From Nilaparvata lugens (lineage: Eukaryota; Arthropoda; Insecta; Hemiptera; Delphacidae), in assembly GCF_014356525.2 (NCBI RefSeq), contig NC_052515.1, positions 20,899,725 to 20,963,724 on the forward strand: a DNA stretch of 64,000 bases, given 5' to 3'. The position numbers were made by a program, and so were the translations under genes. The notes beneath the pieces were generated by a model. It did no database searches and was not told the origin of the DNA. It saw only the letters and a program-made list of their open reading frames with translations. Shown one piece after another: positions 1 to 10,900 of this stretch (the stretch's first letter is position 1; each line of letters begins with the position of its first letter).

Positions 1-254
1 AACGTGTCTTGTCTTGACTAACTGGTGTGTGCCTAGCCTAACACACACAATGTGTGTTGTTGTGTATTGTGAGATTCACTTCAAAATGCAGCATTGAGCA
101 TTCATAATGAATAACATAAATACTTTTGTTTTCATCCAATAAATTCTAACAGTCAGAAATCCACTTTAGACAATCCATCAATTATTGGTTGTTGTCTGTA
201 GGCTATTGATGATTGATTGGTTCACATTATTGATGTTATTGATGAGAAATGCAA

Positions 255-735
255 ACAGTTTGAAATTATTCACTTCAAGACAGACTGCAAGTCGCTTTTA
301 AATGACAGCTTTGGTTTATTAAGAAGCATTGCTGTTATTTGTAAGGTATGCTGACAGTTTAAATGAATCGAAAGCATAGAATAAAGCAGTCTAAGTTTGT
401 TTCAGTATAAATATTTTGTATTATAATTTTTCTCTGTCAAAAGTAAGGCAGACTGAAACTCACTCTGAAATGAAAACATTGGATTGATGGGAAGCAATAA
501 TGTTGCTTCTGAGGAAAGCTGACGGTTTGAAGTGAATTGCTTTGAGATAGACTGAAATTTACTCTGGAATGACAGCATAGTTTAAAATGGGAAGCATGAA
601 TGTTATCAACAAGGAATGGTGACAATTTAAAGTGAATCACATGTAAGACAGACTGAAACTCACTCTGAAATGACAGCATTGGTTTAACGGGAAGTGTAGA
701 TATATGATTGACAAGGAATACTGACAGTTTTTAGT
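255..735. repeat. degenerate minisatellite, ~100-bp unit
   Basis: Units containing AGACTGAAACTCACTCTGAA followed by an ATGACAGCATTGGTTTAA-like stretch and a GCTGACAGTTT-like stretch recur near 281, 450, 547 and 651. Three units are about 100 bp apart; the first is more diverged and separated by extra sequence. It lies just upstream of the putative ETS gene promoter. No coding potential is convincing here. Confidence 0.75.
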
Positions 736-854
736 GAATTGGTGTGTTAGTGCGCAGGACTGGCGCGCAACGCTTCTATTCTGTGAATTCCACAGTGCAC
801 AAGGTCAGTGAAGGCGACGTCACGGTTGCCATGACAACGGAGCACAGCGAGCCC

Positions 855-926
855 TCTGATTGGTGGAGAGTGTAGCGCGCTGAAGTTATTTAACCTTGCT
901 GCGCTACGCTGATAAACAAACAGTTG
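855..926 (+). promoter_or_regulatory. candidate core promoter of the ETS gene
   Basis: An inverted CCAAT box (ATTGG, about 859-863) is followed by a TATA-like TATTTAA (about 887-893) and, roughly 30 bp further, by an initiator-like ACAGTTG (920-926). The surrounding 740-1000 is distinctly more GC-rich than the rest of the 5' region. The assignment is inferred from motif spacing and from the splice donor 190 bp downstream; there is no transcript evidence. Confidence 0.45.
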
Positions 927-1115
927 CGAATTGCAGTTGACGCTTGACGGTTGTCTGTGGTGGTAGCCGGTGTTTTTTAAGTTGTTGACCGCACAAATCA
1001 AGTCGAAAGTTGGTTAGTAGTGATAAACTTGACAGTAAAAAGTGAACTAGAAACTTAGTGGTGTACGGTGTTTTTGGATTTACCGCCGACTGGAAGGGAT
1101 TCGATCCCTGATAAC
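921..1115 (+). other. putative noncoding exon 1 of the ETS gene
   Basis: The stretch between the candidate initiator and a strong donor (AAC|GTGAGT at 1115/1116) has no open frame joining the first coding exon, so it would be 5' UTR. The first coding exon at 4913 has a good acceptor (TTTCTGCAG) and needs such an upstream exon. The GGGATTCGATCCC palindrome near its end resembles a tRNA T-arm but there is no tRNA around it. Confidence 0.45.
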
Positions 1116-4100
1116 GTGAGTAGATTTTTGATAACATTTTTCTTCTAATAAGAAATTAATAACCTTCTGATAAGGAAAAATAACATTTTTCTTTTGATAA
1201 GGCCTACTTATTTTTCTCCAACTAGTTATAAAAATAAATATTGAAATGATTTTTTGTGGATTTGACAAATGAATTATTATGAATACGTGATGAAATGAAA
1301 TAGATTATCATAACAAAAATTATTCTTTTGGACTTGCTTCCGGGCTTCCGCATATTATGTTTGTACAGTATTCTTCTAATAACTCCTTAATAAAAACTTT
1401 GCACTTTTTTGCAAAAACTTAACCATACTGATTCATAAAGAGATGAATAGGAAAATGTTATTGTATCCAAAAAGTGCAAAGTCAAGTATGATTGTAGCTT
1501 TTTTTAATTCAACTTGAAGTGTATTAGATTATTGTAATAATTATTGTTAGTTGTACGGTTTATTATGTATTGTGGATTCTATGTATAATATGTGTTGTGC
1601 ATTTAGTGTGGTGTCAGGAGTTTTTCAAGAGGTATTAATTGGGAGGGGATAAAGAAAAATGTATCTGAAAAAATGATTGCTGGTTGTTGAAATGCTATTT
1701 CAATTAGGTAATAAACTGTACAGCTACATTGAGATTTGATTAAAAAATTATTGAAAACTCCCAAGCAAGCGACTTGAATTACATTGATTGGAATATTATA
1801 TCTAGGTCTATTAGATAAAAGGTAAATATTATACTTTTCACACAATAATGATGTCATGGCTAGGAAGGACAAATGATGAAAACGACTCTAGTTGGGATTC
1901 TTCATCTAGAAATTAAAAAAAAATTGATAGTAACGTAACAATAATGCATAGAAAAGAACAATTTAACTTCTCACAGTACGATGACTATAATCTAATTCAT
2001 TTATATTTCCCTATTATATATATGAAGAACTTTAATACAGTACCAATAATTTATTGAAATTGATGTAGCCTAAGTTTTTTTAAATCAGGGTCTCACTATA
2101 ATAGTAGTGAAGATGTACATTTCAATCCATGAATTCTTGAATTTGTTGAACAATGTTCAAAATTTAGTGTAATATTCCCATTTACATTGCTCAAATATAG
2201 TATTGAATTTAAACTGATTAATTTTGTTAATTTCATAAATTTATTCATTTTTATTTAACTTCTGATTCTATAATTAGGTAGTAGAATAAATATAAACTTC
2301 ATTATAATGAAGAATAAACTTCAATTCAATAGACGGTGTACTGTATATATTATTTGGGGAACTTGGTGTTCAAATTGTTCACTGTAAATATTTAGGAATC
2401 TCATGAATCACTCACAACTGCGTCATTGGAAAAATTATCACCATTGTTATCTTGAAGGGTGCTAATTGACTATGTCTGTTATGACATGACATGACATCCT
2501 TCTAACTTCAAGGATATTGGTATATCACATGATTGAATGTGATATTTTATACTATCTGTCTGGTCTTTCCAAAAATCAGAAAAACTGGTTATAATCCTAC
2601 TAGAATGACAGCCATATTCCATTATAAAACTAGAGTTCGACAAATTATTTGATATTGATCTACTATTTATAGAATAATTTCAAACCGGAATGTTTTGTGA
2701 ATAACTGTTTACTGCCAGAATAACCGGAACTCTATTTAAGATTTGATCAATAATAGGGTTTTATCGTACTTCTTCTAGTGGATGATGAGAAATAAATTAA
2801 TAACTAGAATGTTAAAATATCAAATAATGATGAATTTTAAAATATCATGAATTTAAGATCGCGAAAGCCAATATACAGGGTGATTACTGGGAAACGCATG
2901 TTTTTGACTTGCGTAGTATACAAGGAATGTCGATTGTATTATGCTCTAATAGAACTGAAACTCCAACCAAATAACCCATATTCATTGAATTAGTACTTTC
3001 AATTAAGTCTTAAATGCATGTAAAAAATGTTATGAACAATTACATTTATCTAGAAAATTCAAATAATAATAATATTAGCCTATATTGAATATTCAGCAAC
3101 TCAAGAAGAACAACTGCAGTACTTGAAAAACAATAGTGAATAAAATCGAGGTTTTCCAGTTTTTTTATCAGTTTTAAAGAACTATGAAAACATTTTATTA
3201 GCTTGATAAGTTTCGTGATTGAGACTATATTATGTTTGTAAAAAGTTGTAGAATATTCATCAAAACAAACTATGAATTTGATGAATTATGATTTAATAAA
3301 AATACCAACTTTTATAGAGAAATAAAATATTAGGTACCGGTATCCAACTTTCCCATAGATTAACTATTGTACAATAGTTTAATTCTTGAAAAGACTGAAA
3401 AATGAACATAAATTGTTATGATCTTCAGGCATTTTATTACAAAAGATTGCATTATTCAATATTTTCTAACAATAACATAATGAAACTAAGCATATTTCCA
3501 GCTATAATAAAAAGTTGATCTAGCAATTATCTAGCCATAACATAAATCAATAGTTTTTACTATGACACTAGAAAATTTCTCAAACGCCTGGATGATGTCA
3601 TCGTTTCAATACTCTTTTCATGGATTTGATATAGCTAAGGCTGTTATTCTACAGAATGGGTTTAATTCGAGTTGAATTCCATCTCTGTTATCAATTATAG
3701 TGTGAATATTCTCTGACTAATTCAATTTCATCAACAATTTTAAGAAGATTGTCTGACTCATCCAATTTCACGATAAGAAGATTCAACATAGGACGAATTG
3801 GAATATTGAAATTTGTTTTTTGTCACATTGAGATGAATCACACCTCTCTGCAATCTCTGGGTCGTATTCATTATCAGAACTTGTGAGAGTGGCTGTTCCA
3901 AAGTGTACTGAAAAACTCTATTTTTATGATAGTCTACGAATGCTTTAGAGTGCTTTGAAAGCAGATGTGTAGATAGTAAAACGGTTATGGTATCGACATA
4001 ATGCTAGCATTTTTTGAGTTTATTGGTTTCACTCCGTTTCTGAGAATGAATAAACTGATAGATTGATCTTTAGCATATTATCTTCTTAACTTGCCTCCTA

Positions 4101-4912
4101 GCTTTTTGATTTTAGAATTATTTTTTAAACTCTAGACTTTTTCTGTGCATCGTGGATTAGTTTTTCTAATTTTCTTATTTAATTCTTGATTTATTGAAAA
4201 TAACCTGTTAATTATTCCTACTTCATTTGAAAAATCTCAATTTTCATATTAATTCTATAGACGTTAAGGTAAATCTTCATAAAGTTAACTCTTCGAAAAT
4301 AAGTATAATATATAGATTAAATAGATATGGAAATGGAACAAATCAATTCAATCACAGCTAAATAAATAGAAGTTTCCTCTATTGCAGTCCAGTATTGAAC
4401 TGATAATCATAATTTTTATCCTATTCTTATCTAAAAAAAATATTTTCCTTGTTAAAGTTTCTTGATAAATTTGTAATATATAATAAATACAGTAAATTTG
4501 ATAATGATAAATAATGAACCTAAATCTAGAAACTCTTGAATCAACTGAATATATTAAAAATACTTCTATATAGTTTAGAAAAAAGCACAAAAATTTCTTC
4601 CTGTTCCTTTGCAAAGACTCAACCATTCAGTTCCCTTTGAACTGTATTCAAGTTTTCACCTTGTGAATATTTTGCACCTTCCACTCATGAATAAAATATT
4701 TATTGAAAAATCTACTTTCATTATTTGACTATTTCCATCCTGAAAAATGGTTGACTATGACCCTTGACCTTGTCTTGTCAGCAACTCGTTCTAGTTATGA
4801 AGTGCAGAATTGGAATTAATGTACCGTAAGGCACATTGTAGTAAAGTATGAAGTGTCTGTGAATTGTGAACTTACTGTAATGAGATAATATAAATAAGTT
4901 TTCTTTCTGCAG
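1116..4912 (+). other. intron 1 of the ETS gene, no gene seen
   Basis: About 3.8 kb of AT-rich sequence with no supported coding region. A short stretch near 2874-2900 (TACAGGGTGATTACTGGGAA) looks like a DNA-transposon end remnant. Near 2478 there is a short ATGAC repeat. Nothing else could be named. Confidence 0.5.
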
Positions 4913-4919
4913 GAACGTG

Positions 4920-7900
4920 ATGTATATGCAAATGAATGATTGTGATGATGCTGATTCGTTAAGCCGTCTGGTTTTCAATTCAATGTCGATGACTTCCAGT
5001 AATGATGTGAGTTTCAAGAATTTTCAGTTTTCTTATTCATATTTTGCCAGTATTATTTTTGTATATAAGCTTAAATTACATTTTAAACTAATCAATATAT
5101 TTGTCAAACACATATAATTACTGCACATATAGGGCCACTAACCTCTTTTCTGGTTCAAACTTCATTTAAATTAATTTAATCGCATCCTCATGATGAAGTC
5201 TCGTGTTGCAATAATAAAATTATAATTTCTATGAATTATCTTTCAACTTCAAATTCAGCCAATATGATAATCGACAGTAATATTTAATTAGTTTTAAATG
5301 AATTTAATTTGGTCCAGTATTAAGTTTACAGTAACTGTCTTCTTTATAGTATTTTTAAATTAAATAATTTTTTCAGTTTCCACTTGAAATCTGTGGGAAA
5401 CCCATTTCAACAGAACATGCCAAATTTGCTGATTTATCACCTAAAAACCTATCCAAATATGCTTCATTAATTTTTACAAGTAACATTCAATAATTTATTA
5501 AACTTCAAGCAGTTGTGTTTCACCAACTGTATACCGTACTATATTACTCTAATACACTATATTTTTCTAATAGACCAACCGCAGATAACCAAATGAAGTT
5601 TAAGTAGGAAATTATTATATTGGGTCATTAACTAGTAAAATAGTAGTCTCTTTACACTTCAATTGATAAGTTTCGACCTTGAAGACAAGCAACAACAACT
5701 TTCTTGAGTCATTTCTTGATAAGTTTCAACAATAATTGCAATATACAGTGTTTTAGTTCTGATGATGATGGTTTTTTACTTGTTTACCTTGCCTCGCGCC
5801 TAGATTATCAGTTTTTTAGGACCGTAGTTATATGTTTGAAAGCTTGATCAAGTTGGCAAGTCATCACTTATCAACTTTGTCTTTTTTAATTCATTGAGTA
5901 TTACTGTTCTTATTTATTCAATAATGTGAAAATTAATATTCAATGTAGGCTATACTAGCGGTTTCCTGGCTGATCCTATCCCTGTCCAATTAACAATTTT
6001 ATGGATTTAAATATGAAAATAAGTGTAGAATGATTTACTTTTAAGATCAAAAAAACATATTAATTTCATTCCCTTTGCAGATGAAATTTTCCCACAATAT
6101 TTGGGAAAACTAGTCCCTTTCTAGAAGCTCCTCGTAGCAAGAAAAATTGAAAATAATAGCTACTTCTAAATTTATGAGTCTTTGGAAATAAATGAAGAAT
6201 GATTAACTTTCAAGATTGAACATATTAGAATATGATATTATTCAATGTAAAAATCATGCAAATCAATCGTATTTTGTAGACCTTTTATGGATTTATCTTG
6301 ACAAAAAATAATATTGATTCTTAAGCTACTAAAGGTACCCATCCATTGAAGCTATCCTTCAATCTCTCATTTTTTTTCCATCTATAATAAATTTTGTTAT
6401 ATGTGTTGATTATATTTTATTATACTAATAACTAATAATTCTAATTTCTTTCAACAGAGCGAATTCTTCGAAAGTTCATCCATAACAAACGTCATAAATG
6501 AGGATGTCAATCTTAACACAGCTTATTACGATAATCAACCTATGGAACTGGGTGAAGGCGAAAGTAAGTACTTTAACTTATATTTTTCTATCAACCTGGA
6601 ACAAAATAAAAATAATTGATACTTCAAATTTTTTGTATTACTGAAAAGAATCCTTTGGAAAATTATCAGTCCAAAATTTGAGACAGTGTATGATACTACT
6701 CACATCCTACATAAGATTATGTTTAGTTAGTTCACAAGAAGAGATCTGGCTGCTATTCGCAAACCACTGTGAAGAATAAAAACCAAAGCTATTTTCAAGC
6801 TGAACAGAATTTATTTATGAACTGTAAACTGTATTAATAATAATATTTTTGTTGAATGTAGCTGGGTAATATCAATTACCATTGTAATATTTTTCCATCT
6901 ATTTATCATAAAACGTCTAAATCACAAAACTTCTTCATCAATGATAGAATTATTCAAATTAAAATATACATGATATTTATTCTCATTCAATTATTCCTAT
7001 TATATTAAGCGAGCAATATATGTATATATTTTTTGTATTTATATTTATGGTTATTTATTTATGTTCAACGGATTTCTAAAACGGCTCTAACGATTTTCAC
7101 GAAATTTGGAACTTAGTAGGTTTATTATGATATAAAAATTCGATTGCACTCGATTGGTCTCATCTTTGGGAAAACTCGCTGAACGTCATTAAAAGGATAA
7201 TTCATCCTTGGCTGAAACAGCTGAGACTTTCGTCGTCTGTGGATAGTAAAAAGTGAGCGAGTGATTCTGTGGAAAATCAAAATATCGCATCCCCGAAATT
7301 CATAAGTTGTAAAATATAAACACGATCATTTTAGAGAATTGTGTTCTGTTTATCAATAAATAAAAATAACGAGCGAAGCTCGGTGCCCCGATATTTCCCT
7401 ATTAAGAGTAGAATTTTTTTCTACAGCTTACCCATTTCTTATGACTTGTTATGGAATCTAATCAATAATTATAAAATTTCTCTATTAATCATAGAATTTT
7501 TGGTACAATTTTCTTGTCCTTACAACAGAGTGAGTGTTCAAAAAATTACTGTGCACTTGAATTATGAATATGAAATAAATCACCAGATATTTTAATAAAA
7601 TTAATTTAGTATGTTTCTTTCTTCATGGTTCATGGCAATTTTTCATTAAATCTTTTCAGTAATTTATCACATTTATATAATTCAAGATCATAGTGACTTC
7701 CCGAACACTCTGTACTGTTTGTGATTGGATGTGATTTTATGTAACATCCAATCACAAATTACCTACTGTATTACGTTCATTTTTGCTACAGGTAAATCGT
7801 TTTGACATCAACAATGACAATATCATCATTTCTGTGTTTTTTATGTTCTAAGTATTCATCATAAAATTTTTTGTTTCAGATAAGGTGAACTTACTAGAAT

Positions 7901-10900
7901 GGACGACAAAGCCGGTGGTGCGATGGAATACAACAGACATCCTAACGTGGGTGCTGGCTGTGGCCAAAGAGAACAACATCGATGCGATGGCAGATGAAAC
8001 GAACACCATGGTGGCTTTTTCGGATTTGAAAGATGGCGGCCGACTCAGTCAATGCAGCCGCGATGATTTCCTTAGACTCACACCAAATCGAGAGTTTGCT
8101 CTGCTACTCTATGCAAACCTCATGAAACTCAAACACAATGAAGATCTCAGTTTTGCCAGTAAGTTTTGAATATCTCAACTCACTCTCTATTATTTTATAT
8201 TGTGTCAATTTCAGTACTAGTAGGTCACGCCGTTAGATTATAGTAAGATGAATTTGTTAGGTGAGATCAAGTTGTTAAGTTAGGTTGGGTTAAATTAGGT
8301 TAGGTCAAATTGTTTAAATTTTATATTCACATTGAAACATTCAAGTTGATAGGTTAGGTCGAGTGTCTGTGTAGTTTTTCAAGTTAATTTTAGTAGGTTG
8401 TTGGTGTAGTATACTTGGGTCAGGTTTTAAGTAGTTATGCTAAGCTGTTATAAAAATGCATTAGGTACTGTATTAAAAAAAATATTCATCTAATAGACCA
8501 CTTGCATGTTTCATGAAAATTCCTGTAACACATATAGTTCTTTTATATAGGAAAAATAGCCAAACCTTATACAAATATATTTACTTTATAGTATGACGGG
8601 ATTTGTGATTTTTTAGATTTTCAATTGATTCTTTATTCATTCACATGCCAAACTTAAGTCACATCTATAATCTAATATGTACTGTAATAAAATTTGAAAG
8701 TTATTTCAATATGTGGACTATAACTTGATTATTTTCATTTTTTTAGGTTTCCAGTCATTGGACCATTACACGAATTCCAGTCAAATGGTGCCATTAATCA
8801 GTGTTTCCAGTTGTTATGATTCTGGAGATAATGCTAGTCTTTATCCGCTACAAGGTAAGCTATCAAATTTATCATCTTCCTATTTTATTCAAATTGTTCT
8901 AGATTTTGTTTAATGTTTATTGTTGAATATGCTATTATTTGAGCATGAAATCCCTATTCATTAGATGAAATGTTTTTGAAATAATATGACAATTTTTCTT
9001 TTATGAAATTGTTTTATATCATAATCATGTTGCAATTATTGAATTTGCTGTAAGATTATTGTTTGAATGTTGGAGTATCACATTTATGAACGCTGAAATA
9101 TGAAGTATATGTTATCAATAAAGGAGTGATTAATCCGAAATCTTACCTACTTGAAACCACAAATATCCGCTGTAATACAGAATCGGGTTTTCATGCGGAA
9201 GTCAGGTAATCTTCATGCGTCAATAAAGGCGATAAAATTTCAACAAATCCACCAAAAATGTTCAAATATGTTTGAAGCCCAGCTGAACCCAACACTGTAT
9301 GTAATTCGTGAGAAGTGTTATATCAATCTGTATTTGTTGTTATCTATATGTATGTTCTTAGTCTGTTGGATATTTTATTTGGAAATGATGTTTTCTTGCA
9401 GTAGTGAATGTGATTTTGTTGTAGTAAATCATTGTTTCCTGAACAGCTTTCTGTGCAGTAGTGAATGTGATATTGTTGTACTAGATCATTAAAAATTATC
9501 TCAACCACATTATTAACTAGTGTAACTAGTGTAAGGTAACTAACCACATTACTAACTGGAATAACTATAGTAACTAGCTTTGGTTGTTAAAACCTAGTAA
9601 ATCAATTAGTAAAAATCATTAAAAATTATTTCAATCACATTTATTGGAACAACTAACGTAGTAACTAGTTTCGGTTTATTGCAAAACATCAAAACCTAGT
9701 AAACAGTAAATTAAATAATTAAGCTCACCCGTGCTGTGCTTTGATATTCTCTACCACTCTCCTTCACTCATATCTGTGAGCAGTCTTGGACTGGCATTCT
9801 CTCACTTCTAATCCTGCCAAGTCCTTTATAAAAAAAGCACCATCAGACCGACAATACAATCGGTGTGTCAATATAATGGACAAGATCCACAAGACATTTT
9901 TAATTAATTCTGTTGTATCCTCAGGTAGTATTGTAATAAATTTACTCATGAATTAGTTGGTTATAACACTCATTTAACTCTTTCGGAACAGCTAGCGTAT
10001 GTGTACATTAATCCTCTTTAAGTCCGGTTTCCATTATTTTTTTAAAATTATTATTTGATTAATTGATTAATTTTCGATTTTTGCAGAAGACTTTACGGGC
10101 GCAGGCGACAGTGGATACGAGGACCCATCTGACTCAGAGTTGATGGGAATGCTGAACCAGCACAATGCCGAGACGGTCGACTACGCTACACTGCCCGTAA
10201 TGCCGATGTCGGCCTTTGGGTTGGCGGCAGCAGCTGAGGAGGCGACATCCTCCTCGGAGGCCGAGTCTGAAGAGGAGACCGTGGTTGAGGAGGAGAGTGC
10301 GGTTGTACTGACTAGTGAGGGAGGCGCCAAGAAACGGCCCGGAAGGCCGAGGGGCATCCGAAAAAAGAAACCAGGTGAGAAGAGGATACTATTCATTCAT
10401 AATTTTTATTTTACCATTCATTCAATTATTTATTAATCTATTTACCTATTTGTTTATTTTTTCATTTGATGATACAAACATCATAACATGCATTAGAAAA
10501 GGACCAACTTGCTTAGCCCAAACCTGTTTCTTTTCCGAAGATCTCAGCGTTCCGTTTAACTTGTAAGAACGTGTATCATGGCCTCTCAGTAGTTTCAAAG
10601 TCAAGGAAAGCAGCTGAATGGTGTGCCTCCATTATGCTATACATTTCTGGGATAACAAAAACATGAGATAGAACGCTTGAAAAATTCAGCGTCTGCAAGC
10701 ACTACCTCCGTAAGCAAAAGTGCAAGACAAGTGGTTGATGGTAACGTCAGCACAGGTAGGGCTCCCACACCAATAAAAACACTATCTGATATAGATCAGC
10801 TGAAATCAACAAATTTTTATTGGTGTGGATGTCATACCTGTGCTGACGTCACCAGAATTCACTATGGCTTTGTTTACGGAGGTAGTGCTGCAAGCCACAT

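Noticed and set aside
1095..1112. GGGATTCGATCCC resembling a tRNA T-arm/B box
   Set aside because: No acceptor, D or anticodon arm in the flanking 70 bases on either strand; it is a short palindrome in the putative noncoding exon.
8250..8370. Internal telomere array
   Set aside because: TTAGGT words are scattered and degenerate; not a tandem array.
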